A DNA stretch of 64,000 bases from Taeniopygia guttata (taxonomy: Eukaryota > Chordata > Aves > Passeriformes > Estrildidae): positions 756,501-820,500 of the forward strand of contig NC_133050.1 in NCBI RefSeq assembly GCF_048771995.1, given 5' to 3'. Shown piece after piece: positions 44,881-57,063 of the stretch; within the stretch, counting starts at the first letter, position 1; every line of letters begins with the position of its first letter. A model generated the notes under the pieces. It did no database searches, was not told the origin of the DNA, and saw only the letters and a program-made list of their open reading frames with translations. A program made the position numbers and the translations under genes.

Positions 44881-46269
44881 GCCATTTTACTCTGAGAGTA
44901 ACCTCCTCTGGGAAAGCACCTGAATTCTTTGCTGAGCTGTGGTTAGGACAGTATAGAGACAAACATCCTGGGCAGGGAGGCTCCAGGAAAAAATGCTCAG
45001 GGCAGCCATGGACTGCACAGAGAGACATTGGATGGAGTGAGGGTCTGTGGGGAGAAAACCCTGCTGCCTCCCTTCTGAACCACCCTTAGGACCTGGATAG
45101 GGCTGTGCTGTGTTCTGGCCACTGATCTGGGACTGAGGGATGTGGAAAAGGCCTTTGGTGTCAGGCCTGTTGAGAAGGCTGGGCAGCGTCACTGTGGCAC
45201 CTCTCTCAAACCCCCAGAGCCATCCCAGAGGGTCCTGGGCACTTGGGAAGGGCAGACATGGAACCAGTCTGGGCAGGGAGGGGGACTGGGAGAGTCACGG
45301 ACTGGTCAGGCTCGGCAAAGAACGGGATGTGGCAAATCCTCCTGCAGCCATTCCAGGCACTGGCAGGACAAGGCAGGGACTGCAGAACCCACGTGGGAGG
45401 GAAAAGAAGGGGATGTTGTGTGCCCAGGCTTCAGCAGGCCTGTGACAGGGTCTGCTGTGGTCTCCTCAGAGCCAGACTGGAGAGACCCGGGCTGAAGGAG
45501 TGGAACATGGGGTGGGTGGGAATTTGGCTGAACAATGAGGCTCAAATGTCATCCATGGTACAGAGTCCTCTTGGCAGCCACGCCCTGCTGACATCCCTCA
45601 GTGACCAGCCCTTGACCACCACTGTGGATTATTTCTATTATCTCTACAAGGACATGAAATGCACTTTCAATTCTTGGTGGATGCTGCCAAATTGCAGGGA
45701 GTCTGTGACTGAACTCATCTAGTAATGGTGACTGCTATACATAACTGGGCAAGATGACTGAGTTGGGTAAATTTGTCTTGCCATCAGGTGCCAAGCAAGG
45801 CACAAGGAAAGGGAGAAAAAACGTATGCATCAGAAGAAAGGCAGTTCAAGAGGGAAAAAAACAAAACCGACCAAAAAAACCTTCCAAACCCAACTAAAAA
45901 AAAGCACTAACAGAAGAAAAGCAAATCCACAGGAAATTGCTTATCAGCAGAAAATGTTTGACAACCTTGTGGCAGGATAAGATTCTGTATGTGTAGGTGC
46001 TGTTTTGAAAGAAAAATATCTTCAAACAGAAATTAATCCCCTACCCCCCTTGTCACCCAGTTCTCTCAGTTGATTGCTGATCATGGTGTCACATGGAATG
46101 GAACATCCCTTGGGTCAGTCCAGCCCAGCTGCCCCATCCCTGTTCCCTCAGGAACACTTGCCCACCCCAAGCCCAGAGGTTGGAGGGCTTGCAGACACAC
46201 CTCATGCAGGGTGAGCACAGTGACAAGAACAGGAGAACAGAACAACATTTACTCTTATGAAGGACAGCA
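44881..46269. other. No recognisable feature
   Basis: Unassigned DNA with an A-rich stretch at 45840-45910. ORFs at 45140-45722 show no domain that I recognise. Confidence 0.4.
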
Positions 46270-47020
46270 GAACAATCCTTTTGTTCCATGTGGTGTCAGT
46301 GGCATGGTGGGAGAGGAAACTTTTCCTTTAAGCATCCACCCCAGCACCAACAGTCGTGGTGCCAGGAGGAGTTGTGTTTCCATGACAATCACCTCCAAGG
46401 TGGCTTGAACTCTTTCATAGGCGGCCAAGATTTCCTTCTCTGTAGGAGTGTAGTTGGCTTCAGACCCTCTGTAACTTCAGCTCCGGAATCCCAGTGGTCA
46501 GCCTCGAGTCTCATCAGGCACCTTCTGCCAAAGGCTCCAGGACAAACCATTGCTCCTGGCTGCAGAGTAGAACATACTCTTCACCTCTGCTCCTGTCCTG
46601 ACTGGGCCAAGGGCTACAGCATGAGTGATCTCCTGCTTGATCTGGGCAAAGGCTTGCTGCTGCGCAGGGCCCCAGTGAAAATCGTTCTTCTTGTGGGTGA
46701 CCAGGTAGAGAAGGCTCACAGTCTGGTTGTACTCGGGAATGGGCATTCTCTAAAAGCCAATGGAGCATAGGAAAGCTTGTGTGTCCTTCTGGCTGGTTGG
46801 TGGGGACATCACAGTGATCTTATTGGTGACCTCAGTGGGAATGTGACACTATCCGTCTTGCAACTTTGCTCCCAGGAACTGGATCTCTCAGGCAGGTCCT
46901 TTGACTTTGCTCTTCTTGATGGTGAAGCTGGCTCTCAGCAGAATCTGGATGATCCTCTGTCCTTTCTCAAATACTTCCATTGCTGTGTTCCCACACACAA
47001 TGATGCCATCGACGTACTGC
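46270..47020 (-). pseudogene. pol: ERVL-like pol fragment (RT end to RNase H start)
   Basis: On the minus strand, from 47020 downward, readings include QYVDGIIVCGNTAMEVFEKG (the palm YxDD motif, second D now G), IKKSKVKGPA, FHWGPAQQQAFAQIKQEI (thumb/connection), WSLWQKVPDETRG and, in another frame, YTPTEKEILAAYERVQAT at the RNase H start. Stops and frameshifts are frequent. No LTR attached. Class assignment (ERVL) is from remembered phrasing. Confidence 0.75.
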
Positions 47021-47248
47021 AGGAGCCTCTGGCCCCTCAGTTTTCCAGTCCTGGCATGTCAACTCCAGAGCCTGCTGCCATGCTCCCTCCCTGCCCCTCA
47101 GGGCCTGGACCCACGTGGGCTGGCTGGCTGCTGCCAGCCAGGGGCAGGAGTCAGAGGACGGCCTGAGGGCCAGCGCGGGCCCCTGCAGCTGCCCAGGCCA
47201 CGCTGCTGTGGCTGAGACCCGCCCTGACACAGAGCTCTGGCCCCACAG
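47021..47248. other. Presumed intron upstream of MROH-like exon
   Basis: Ends in a pyrimidine-rich CTCTGGCCCCACAG acceptor. Confidence 0.4.
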
Positions 47249-47396
47249 AGCTGCCGTGACCATGTGGGGGGCCATCATGTCCTCGAGCAGGACCGCCGAG
47301 CCGGCGCTGCAGATCCTCCTCGATGTGCTGAGCGCCTGGCCAGAGGACAGCGTGTACACCTCCGATGGGGACAGCACAGGGGTCTTTGCCCTGGCT
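47249..47396 (+). pseudogene. Isolated MROH-like (maestro HEAT repeat) exon
   Basis: Bounded by CCCCACAG| and |GTGAGT, 148 nt, open. It encodes AVTMWGAIMSS, ALQILLDVLSAWP and TSDGDSTGVFALA, which resemble an exon of the maestro heat-like repeat family expanded in birds. No flanking exon is visible, and the ERV-B 5' LTR begins 98 bp after the donor, so the gene is probably broken or only partly in view. Confidence 0.4.
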
Positions 47397-47493
47397 GTGA
47401 GTTTCTGGAAGCGGCCTTTGCCAGCCCCCAGGCCACCTCTCCAGCAGCTAGCTCTCTGCCCTGCCCCAGCTGCATCTCCCTGCCTCAGGCGCT

Positions 47494-48193
47494 TGTTGGA
47501 ACTCAAAATGTCCCTCAGGCATTTTTGGAGTTTCCAGGGCCTGGTCGGAGGCATTTGAGACCCTGGCAGGCAGCTGGAAACAGCTGTGATTTTGAGTTTG
47601 AGCCATGGAATGATTTACCAACTTTGAATGTTGAACAAGCAGTCACCAAAGTTTATATATTATAGTAGAAGTAGTTACAAAGTAGAGAGAAAAAATTTTT
47701 AGTATTGTACGGGGGGGTTTAGCACCTGTACAGGGGGGTTTTACTTTGTACATGGGGGTCAGAAGTTTTAAGATGGAGGAATGTAGGCCGGTCCTGTTCC
47801 TCCTCTTTCTTCTTCCTTACCTCCATGTTCTTGATGATGTTGGCACTTATGGATTGGTTTAGAGTAGAAAAGCACCATTTAATATAGGAAGTAGGTATTG
47901 GGGAAAAACTGTAAACATGTATCTCGTAATGTATCATATAAAAGATAGCAGCAGCCCTGGGGAGGGGGAGAAAAGAAGAACACACCAGACAGAGAGGGTG
48001 TCAGGGGTGTGTGTGCCTCTGCCTGAGCTGCTGACCAAACCGCAGTAGCCAGAGAAGACAATCTTTTAGATAGCTTACAATGTTCTGCCTTGAGATGGAA
48101 CAACAAGAGGCTGCAGAGTTTTCTTTGGAAGCACAGCTTGGAGGAGAGACTTTTCCACCACACGGAACCCCTGAACCAGGCGGGGTTCTGACA
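47494..48193 (+). mobile_element. ERV-B 5' LTR
   Basis: Starts TGTTGGAACTC and ends GGTTCTGACA. The polyadenylation signal present in the 3' LTR (AATAAA) reads TACAATGTTC here. It shares AAGATGGAGG and the pyrimidine block after it with the family A LTRs. Confidence 0.85.
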
Positions 48194-48195
48194 CC

Positions 48196-48213
48196 TGGCA
48201 TCCCTGGGTGGGC
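48196..48213 (+). other. ERV-B primer-binding site, tRNA-Asn type
   Basis: TGGCATCCCTGGGTGGGC matches the 3' end of tRNA-Asn (TGGCGTCCCTGGGTGGGC) at 17 of 18 bases, two bases after the LTR. Confidence 0.85.
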
Positions 48214-48504
48214 AAACAAAAAGGACAAGAAGCTGAAACATCAAACAACCTCCAACCTTCATCAGCAGAAAAAAAAAGCACACAAGCTCTCCGCAGACTC
48301 CAGGAAGAGAGGGAGCGGAAAGCTCAAGACAAAACAACCTGACCTTCACCAAGATAACTCATCTCGGGGACTTCCCAGAGAGGAGAAGACCCAAAAGCGC
48401 ACCTGGGATCTCTCACATGTGACCTGCTGGACAGTGAACAGTGTCATCTCCGGACTGACCTCGGGCTGACTCAGCTTTTGGTGAGAAAGGTCAAAATTAA
48501 GAAC

Positions 48505-51500
48505 ATGTGTGGGGAATTCTCTCAAGAGGAAATCCAAATTGTATCTTCCCTACAGGGCATCATCTCTACCCATCTGGTAGAGATCGCTTAAAACGAGCTG
48601 AAAGCTTTATTATTGTGGGTGCAGTGTAATTTTCCGCGCACAGACCAAAATTTGTTGTTTGAGCAAAATTTTTGGCAGGAAATTATTAAGCAACTATATC
48701 TTTAAGCTATAAAAAAAGATAAGCTTGCTGCAAAACTTTTACCTTCAGCGAGGACAGTTTTAGAGTCAGTTTCACAATGTGGCAGTTTAAACCAGGCAGC
48801 TAAGGCTCCTGGGGGAAAATGGGGGGGACAGTCCAGCCAGCAGGTCGGGACAGCCCCTCTCACCACAGACACAGGGCAGGCAGGATTGCTTCCCGTGGAG
48901 AATCAGGGAGATGATACCCCCTCGCGTCCCGTGTCCCCGGGCTCCCACTGTTCCTCAAACTCCCGGAATCCCTAAGCTCCTCCGAAGCAAAAACTCCCCA
49001 GACGGAGACAAACAAGCCAGGCACAGCCGCGGCCCTCGGCGGGGGAAGGGCATTGCCCGAGTCCGAACCCGCGGTGGTGGAGCGGCGGCTCCGGCGGCGG
49101 CTCCGGCGGGGGATGGTGCGAACGTGAGTGCAGAGCAGAGGGAAGAGGGAGAGGAGAGCGCTCTCGGATCTGCGCAGGCGGAGAGTTCAAAACAGCCGCG
49201 CAGAAAGCGAAAGCGAGGAGAGCGGCGGGGCGGGACGGACCGGGGCGGGAGCGGGGGGTGCGAGCGCGGCGGTTTTACGTCCGGAGCGCCCGGGGACACG
49301 TTCGGTGTCGAGAATCCGTGAGGCCGCAGAGGCCGCCGCCCAAAAGGCACGGGAGAACAGCTCCCTGACCGCGGCAGCTGAGTCTGCCGGGGGAGCGGCA
49401 GAGGGACAGCGGGACGCTGCCCTCGCTGCAGCTCTGGCGGCGGGCATGCGTGCGATGGTGGAGCAGATCCCGAAAGCCGTGAGGGGAGGGGATTTTTCGC
49501 ATCTCGAATGCGCGGCACAGGCGCAGGCGGGGCTGAGCCGGCACACGCGGGCTGCGGGTGCTGGCACAGAGCCAGGAGAGGGGCAAAGCGAGGCAGAAAC
49601 ATCAGGGCCGGAATGGGATCAGGAGGGAGAGGACGTCAGTTTCGGGGGGGACGACAGTGGCTCTGACTCAGAGGCAATGCGGGGTGGAGCAAGGCGAAAG
49701 CGCGGCCGGGGTCGGAGGAGAGGCGTCCACACCCCCGTGATGACGCAGGCAGGGACGGGGCGTGACCAGGATGTAAACATCCCTCAGGGCACGGTCCCGT
49801 TGCAGTTCCCATGGCAAGAGCTAGCCCAAGCCCACAGCCAATCCCTGTCAACTTCAGACATGGCCAGAATAGAACAGGTTTTACAACAAGAGTCAGTTTC
49901 ACAGACCGCAGGGATTGAAAACGTGAATCAGTTGTGGGGAGAAATGCTCAAAAGTTTATCAGGAATTACGGCGGGGTTTGCAAATGTGAATCGATTGTCA
50001 GAAATTGATGCTCAAATGTTTATCGGAAGCACAAATTGAGGAGCAAAGTGCAGTCCCGGCCTCAGTTGGTCGGCCGGCAGCACCACCTAGTGGCGGAACT
50101 ACAACATTGCGACAGGTTTTACAGGACTCGGCCAGCCAAGTCACTGCGCCACCCAGTGGTAGGACTGTAACATTGCAGCACTTTTTTCCAGTTTCTTGTA
50201 AGAAAAAATCCAGGGTGAAAAAAGCTGCATCTGCACGACAGCAGGAACCTCCGCTGACCCCAGAAGAGTGCGGGACTCAGGACATTTCTGCTGAAGCGCA
50301 GCAACAGGATGATACAATACACATCATTGCTTCGGAGGGTGTCCCAGCTTGGACAATTCCAACATCAATGTCTGCCAAAATTTCGGTGCAGGGAGAATCA
50401 ATTTGTATATCAAAAAGGGTTGTTGAGTTTCTTTTACAGTATTTAAGCACAGCCTTGGAGTCGCAACCAGAACTGTTGGTTCATCTTCCAAAAATTTTCC
50501 AAATAACGCAGGGCAGCCATGTGTTCACCTCGACGGCAGATGCTCCATTTTTCTCCAGAGGCACCCAGCCTTCATCTTCGCAGATGCCGCAGACGCCGTT
50601 GGTATCGGTGAGTGCTGCTTCACCAAAGCTGCAGTCACAACAGATGACTTCACTCTACAGGCAAGTACCCACAGAATTTCCAGCTTTGCCAAATGCGAAA
50701 GTGGACTGGCAGGACATTCGGGCAGAATTGGAGAAGGAGAAAGGTTTATTGCAGGGTTCGGGAAACATAATGATGCCAGTGAACTATTATGCTCAGGGCC
50801 AAAACCCGAGATGGGAACGCCTGGATCGTGGAGCAATCAAAGATTTAGCTAAGGCCATTCGGGACAATGGGTTGTCCTCACCATATTTCAAACAGATGTT
50901 GAAAAGCATTTTTGGCATGTATGATTTAACACCATATGATCTTAAATATCTCGCAACATCAGTTCTTACAGACACCCAAGCTCTCATTTGGCAGAAGGCG
51001 TGGAGGAGATCCCTGGAGGAGCTGAGAACCAGATACCAAGGCGGGCCAAACGCAAACCTCACCATGGTGCAGCTTGCCAGTGATCCTCCTGAAGACGATC
51101 CAACTCAACAGGTGGTGAGGCTTCTGCGGCACGTGCTCAGCGACATCAAAGAGGCGGCACGGAGAGCAATTCTTCAGATTGCTCCAGCGGGGGTCCAGGA
51201 CAACATCTACACCAAGATCAAGCAGGGTTCTTCAGAGCCATTTTCTTCGTTCGTGGATCGTCTTTCCCAGGCAGTGGAGCGACAAGTGACCGAGGAGGGG
51301 GTGAAACCACATCTGATCAAAAGCCTCGCGTTCTCCAATGCCAACCCGGAATGCAGAGGAATCATCAGCATGATGCCACACCAGGCCACCTTGGCAGATG
51401 TGATCGAGGCGTGCAGCAAGGTGGGAACACCACAACATGTTGCTTCCATCATGGAGGAGCATTTGGGGGACCGAATTGAGAAGCGCGTGAAGGAAGCTCT

Positions 51501-51894
51501 TGCAAATTACACAAAGAGCAACACCAGTGCAGAAAGGCAGTGCTTTGGGTGTGGGGCACAAGGACATATTAAAAGAAACTGCCCACAACTTGCAAAGCCC
51601 AACAAGCCACCAGACCTCTGTCCTCGATGCAGGAGAGGGAGAGCTCTCGCGAGTGAGTGCCACTCACAGACAGATGTGGATGGAAAACCTCTTCCGGTTC
51701 CGGGAAATGGGAAAAGGAGCGTGAATCATCACCAGCGCACTCCAACACAAATCCTGGCAGTGACACAAAACCAACAGGGACAATCCTCGGGGAGCAACAA
51801 ACAGAACCCCTCAGTAGAGCAATCTCCAAAATCCCCAGCGACCCAGACTTGGTACCACCCGGATTCCAATGCGTCCTGGCAACCTCCAAATTGA
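48505..51894 (+). pseudogene. gag: ERV-B gag, three frames
   Basis: Matrix-like start MCGEFSQEEIQ at 48505 is interrupted by TAA within about 33 codons and by later stops. A charged, Arg/Ala-rich region is open from 49128 to 50039. A frameshift near 50015 leads to a 629-residue open frame (50005-51894) with capsid (WQDIRAELEKEKG, MPVNYYAQGQNPRWERL), a major homology region (IKQGSSEPFSSFVDRLSQAVE-like, near 51220) and nucleocapsid. Knuckle 1 is intact (CFGCGAQGHIKRNC). Knuckle 2 reads CPRCRRGRALASEC, with Ala where the zinc-binding His should be. Confidence 0.9.
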
Positions 51895-52549
51895 CGTATT
51901 TTTTGGACAATAGCCATGCAGTGATACCCACGGGTGTCACAGGGACTTCTTGGAAAAGGCAAGATTTTTTAATAATGGCCAGGGACAGAAGCAGCATTCT
52001 GGACTTGTTGTTTATCCATCTTTGATTTCAGCAAACCATAATGAGGAGCTGATGGTCACAGCAAAAGCCTTTCGACCACCTCTGACAATTCCACAAAATA
52101 CACCAATTGCTCGAGCCATGGCTTTGCCATCTCACCCAGAAAAGCAAATCATGCCAGTGTTCAACAAACGGGACTCTTTTTCTGGTGATCAAGCAGAAGT
52201 GCACGCTTCTTGGGTGAAACATGTGAGCCGAGATCGGCCTGTTGTTACTTGTCAGTTGACTTGTAACGAAAAGACAATTACTATGATGGGAGTGCTTGAC
52301 ACAGGAGCAGATGCTACAGTTATTTCATACATTTTTTGGCCCAGGGAATGGGACTTGGTTGCACCTTTGGGCTCTCTCACAGGCATAGGGGGAAGTTCCC
52401 TATGCATGCAGAGTAAGCATGCAATTGTTGTCACAGGCCCGGGAAGAAAAACAGCAATCATCCGTCCTTTCATCGTGCAGAAGCCCATCACAGTGTGGGG
52501 GAGGGATCTTTTGGCACAGTGGGGACTGAAATCGGAGTTGGATTTTTAA
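51700..52549 (+). pseudogene. pro: ERV-B dUTPase/protease, one frameshift
   Basis: Two overlapping frames. The first (to 52025) has a dUTPase-like VIPTGVTG; the second (from 51950) continues GLVVYPSLISANHNEEL and IPQNTPIARAMALP, so a shift splits the dUTPase domain near 51960. The protease domain that follows is open: active site LDTGAD, flap-like LTGIGG, and the end [11 protein letters not shown] dUTPase joined to protease is a betaretrovirus habit. The dUTPase active site looks altered. Confidence 0.8.
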
Positions 52550-55214
52550 CAGAGGTCACTGTGGCACTCACCACTCTGAAAGTGACTTGGAAAACAAATG
52601 ATCCTGTTTGGGTGGATCAGTGGCCCCTTGAGCGAAAGAAATTGAGTGCACTGAAAAAGCTGGTCCAGGAACAGCTGCAGAAGGGACACATCAAACCCAC
52701 AGACAGCCCACGGAATTCCCCAGTGTTCGTCATTCGCAAGAAAACTTCAGGGTCTTGGAGACTGCTTCACAATCTCAGGAAGATCAACGAGGTCATCGAA
52801 GACATGGGACCACTCCAGCTGGGACTTTCATCTCTCTCAATGATCCCGAGAGATTGGTCGCTTGTGATCATTGATCTCAAGCACTGTTTTTTCAGCATTC
52901 CACTCCATCCAGATGATGCTCCACGTTTTGCATTTTCTGTCCCAAGCAGCAACAGAGAAGAAACCCTGCAAAGGTACCATTGGACAGTCCTTCCACAGGG
53001 ACTCAAAAATTCTCCGAGCATTTGCCAATGGTACGTGGCCCAAGCATTGCATCCAGCATGAGAGAAACATCCAAAACCAAAAATTATTCATTACATGGAC
53101 GATTTGCTCATTGCAGCACCAACAAAACAGGAGGTGCAGAAGGTTTGTGACTGTGTGATTGCACAGATGCAAAAAGCAGGACTGGAAATCAGTGCACCAA
53201 AAATACAAGAAATTGCACCTTGGAAATACCTGGGATGGAAGATCAGAAAGCAAACAATAAGGCCACAGAAACTGGAAATCAACACAAAGGTCACCAGTCT
53301 GCAGGACTTGCAGCAGCTTTTGGGGGAGATCAACTGGATGAGACCGATCCTGGGAATCACCAATGATGACATCTCGTCATTGCTCGACCTCTTGAGAGGG
53401 GACAACAACATCAAATCTCCCAGAACTGTGACGCCTGAAGCAAGAAAAGATCTTGAGAAGATCACAGACATGATTCAACAGAGACAAGCACATCACTTTG
53501 TGGAATCATTGCCTTTTCATTTAGCAGTGTTGGGGGAAACAGCACAGTTATATGGGTTGATTTTTCAGTGGGATTTGTCTCAAATGGACCCTCTTTTGTT
53601 GATAGAGTGGGTTTTTTTAGCTTACAGGCCCTCAAAAACAATTCTTACAGATTTAGAAATGATAGCACAAATTATTATTAAGGTGAGAACCAGATTGCTG
53701 GTGATGTCAGGCAGGGATTTCTCAGTCATTCATGTACCTTTAAAGAAAGTATATTTTGAGTGGGCGGTGCAGAAATCACAGGATTTTGCAATTGCTTTGT
53801 TAGGGTATCCAGGAGTTTGTACAGTTCATTTTCCGGCACACAGGATGTTGAATGCAAAAGTGAGTTTCAGGGAAAAACCAAAAATAAGCCAGGAACCAGT
53901 GGAAGGGAGGACAGTGCTCACTGATGGTTCAGGAAAAACTCACAAATCGGTGGTCACATGGCAAAATCAAAAAACAGGGGAATGGGAATCAGATATAAAA
54001 ATAGTACAGGGTTCACCACAAATTGTGGAATTGGCAGCAGTGGTCAGGGTTTTTCAATTGTTTCAGGAACCCCTCCCTGATCACAGATTCAGCATATGTT
54101 GCAAATGTGGTCATACGATTAGAGGGATTACTTTTGAAACACACTGACAATGAAATTTTATATTCATACTTATCGTGCATGAGGACAATTCTAGAAAACA
54201 GAGAGCACAAATATTTTGTTGCACACATCAGGGCACATTCCTCACTTCCAGGGTTTTTAGCAGAAGGGAATGCTCACGCAGATAGACTCACAATGACCAT
54301 ATCACAGACATTACCAGACATTTCTGGGCAAGCAAAATTAGCCATGCATTTTTCCACCAAAATGCACAGGGATTGATGGAATCCTTTCGCCTTTCTAAAA
54401 GTCAGGCAAAGGAAATCGTCAGTGCTTGCCCAGATTGCCAGCTTGTACAGCCCCCTGCATCTACAGGGGCTGTCAGTCCGAGGGGATTGCAGAGTCTTCA
54501 TCTGTGCCAAGCTGATTTCACAAAATATCCATCCTTTGGGAGGCTCAAAAACATTCATGTTCCAGTTGACACATTTTCAGGGGCAATTTTTGCATCATTA
54601 CATACAGGGGAGACCGCAGAACATGTCTGCAGACATTTTCTACAAGCATTTGCATCACTAGGGGTGCCAAAGGAAATAAAAACAGATAATGGTCCAACTT
54701 ACACAGGCAAGGTGCTTGACAAATTTCTGAAAAAATGGGGAGTCAAACACATTTTTGGTATTCCTTATTCTCCCTCAGGTCAAGCAATCATTGAAAGAAC
54801 AGATCACACCCTGAAATCCCTCTTGGATAAACAGAAAAGGGGGGAGGCAGGTGCAACACCTTATATGCGGTTGAACAAAGCTCTGCATGTGTTGAATTTT
54901 TTAAATGGTCTTTCTCAGAGCCCACTCAACCAATTGTCAGATACTTTATAAACAGCACACAAGCAAAACTGAGGGAAAATCTTTTAGTTTTGGTCAGAAA
55001 CCCAGAGTCAGGACAAATCGAAGGCCCATTTACATTAATAACTTGGGGCAAGGGTTTCACTTGTGTTTCCACAGGGCAAGGACCGAAGTGGGTGTCAGCA
55101 AGGCACGTGAAACCTTATCGGGTGCAGACGCCAGTGGACCCGAGAAGCAGAGAGGCAAGCACGCAGATGAAGGCAGACAACATCGCTGCAGACACCTCAT
55201 CAGACAACGATTGA
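52495..55214 (+). pseudogene. pol: ERV-B pol (RT, RNase H, integrase), broken
   Basis: RT fingers/palm are open to 53061 ([21 protein letters not shown]), where an in-frame TGA, probably from CGA, stops it. The same frame resumes with YMDD intact at 53091-53102 and runs to 54147 through thumb, connection and the RNase H start (LTDGSGKT). Frameshifts follow near 54090 (RNase H, TDSAYV in the next frame) and near 54340, at the integrase HHCC region. Integrase from 54373 keeps CPDCQ, the first Asp (QADFT), TDNGPTYTG and an ERT Glu after SPSGQ, so the DDE triad is visible. Another shift near 54930 precedes the C-terminal domain (GPFTLITWGKGF). The second palm Asp of the IDLKD-type motif is His. 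Confidence 0.9.
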
Positions 55215-55303
55215 TCACTCAAAGACTTGGGTTTTTTTCTGGGGAATCAAGTGTTATTTGGGTGTTGCTGCATTGCAGGGTTTCTCACAGAGGGTGGGGG
55301 CAT

Positions 55304-57017
55304 GGACATGGGGTTCAGACAGATAGTGTTCATGTGCTTCATTCTATCGCCTGTTGCCTTGGGCAATAGGACAGACTTTCCCATGAGACAACCAAGGGAA
55401 AATGTATGGGAGACTTTGGCAAAGGCAGCGGGTCTGGACAGCATTTGCCTGACCCATTCAAAACCGGGGAAACCATTCTCAACATGCTTGGTAGGTGCGC
55501 CAGTGGAGGAATGGCCAATCCCAAAAGGCATCCCTCCAAAGGTTCTGAAGTCTTTTTCGGATCCTGTGGAAGGATGGCCTGTTTGGACCTTCCTGTGGCT
55601 CACTTTGAACCTCCGGAACTGGACATTTTGGGTCAACAAAAATGAAATTCTGTATTAAATTTAACCCATTGGGAGTGGCAGAAACAAATAATCACATAAT
55701 AGATGTCACTCCAAACTAATTCTTTTATAGAAATGCATCATCCTGGTGTAATTACACCAAAATGATGAGCAAACCATCCCTCCAACATCCAGCCATTTTA
55801 CCAAAGGGAGTATTTTTAATCTGTGGGGACAGAATTTGGCCTGCTATCTGTTGCTACCACGCTGGCCCAGTATTCTGGAGAAAGGGTTTTAGAAAGGCCT
55901 TGGGAATGGGAAACTGAGGAAAAGATACGTTTATGTATGCCCCATTGTTTCGGGAAAGTTTCGCTTCAGCATTTTTCTGTAAACCCCTTTTTCCCCACCC
56001 GAGCAGTTCCCATTGGACCCGACCCCGGGGTGGTTCTGATGAGCCCATGCTGGACACTGTCTCTATTGTTTAGACCTTATCTCTTAATTTTGCTGTATAA
56101 AACTGTATCTGGGCAGAAGCCCAGGGTCTTTTGTCCCTGCAACCTTTCAGGCAATACAATCTCTCTGGACTGCACACAACTGACCTCTCTTCATCTCTTT
56201 ATCTCGAATCCTTGCAGCGACCGAGGCGCACCGCCGCTCGGACCGTGCAAACCCAGCTGCTGCCTGGTGAGCCCAGTGCAGCGGGACCGCGGCAAACCCC
56301 GGTCCCCTGAGGGGACAGCGAGCCGGAGGGGTCCCGGGGGGCCGGGGAGGGATTTGGGACAGCCGCAAGTGACCCCCAGAAGCCACAGCTATCCCTGCAA
56401 AAATCAAGGGCGGTCCATGCAGCATTGGGGAACTCTCATTGATAATATCTGATTTGTAAATTTTAAGGGAGCAAACACACAGGGAAAAGAGGTCCATTGA
56501 ACAATAAAGTCCAAATTGTGATGATGAAGTTTATACGTGGAACAAGGCTTGGAGAATTGCAGTAGCAATTTTCTCACCCCAAGCAGCATCGGGGGTGGCC
56601 TTGACACAACTGGACCATGTGGCATGTTGGTTGAGCAAACACACTCATGCCATTTTGTCTGCACTGGGTGACATGTTAACAGATATTGACAGCGCAAGAC
56701 AAGCAACACTTCAAAACAGGGCGGCAATTGATTATTTGCTGCTGTCACATGGGCATGGGTGTGAAGAATTTGAGAGGGTGTGCTGCATGAACTTGTCTGA
56801 TTACTCAAAATCTATCCATGAAAATATAAAGCAAATACAAAACAGCATCAGCAAATTGAAAGAAGTTACAGGATCCTGGTGGGATGATTTCATTACCTTT
56901 TTAAATCTCTCACCATTGTGGACGGAGCTTTTGAAAACAGCATTTTATATTCTTAGAGGATTTCTAGTTCTTTTGCTTGTTCTGCCATGCATTTTTCTAT
57001 GCATTCTACGGTCATGA
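55304..57017 (+). pseudogene. env: ERV-B env, split by stops and an inserted LTR
   Basis: The SU part starts near 55304 with a hydrophobic leader (FMCFILSPVALG) and runs to a stop at 55656. A further frame to about 55848 has NASSWCNYT and LPKGVFLICGDR. A foreign LTR occupies 55849-56387, after which GGPCSIGELS resumes. A furin-type REKRS lies near 56490. TM from 56595 keeps LQNRAAIDYLLL, the CEEFERVCC (CX6CC) disulphide motif, and a membrane span (LRGFLVLLLVLPCIFLCIL) to the stop at 57017. Surface and membrane parts cannot be made as one protein. Confidence 0.85.
55849..56387 (+). mobile_element. Solo LTR nested in ERV-B env, perfect 6-bp target duplication
   Basis: Begins TGTTGCTACC, ends AAGCCACA, 539 bp, flanked by GCTATC on both sides (55843-55848 and 56388-56393). 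TATAAAAC near 56096 is TATA-like; AATACAATC near 56154 is a weak polyadenylation signal. A 6-bp duplication fits class II / alpharetroviral integrases. Not the same family as the ERV-B, -C or -D LTRs. Confidence 0.9.
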
Positions 57018-57063
57018 ACAGAGTGGCAAAGCAGGTGTTTTTGGTCGAAACAGGAGAGGGAGA

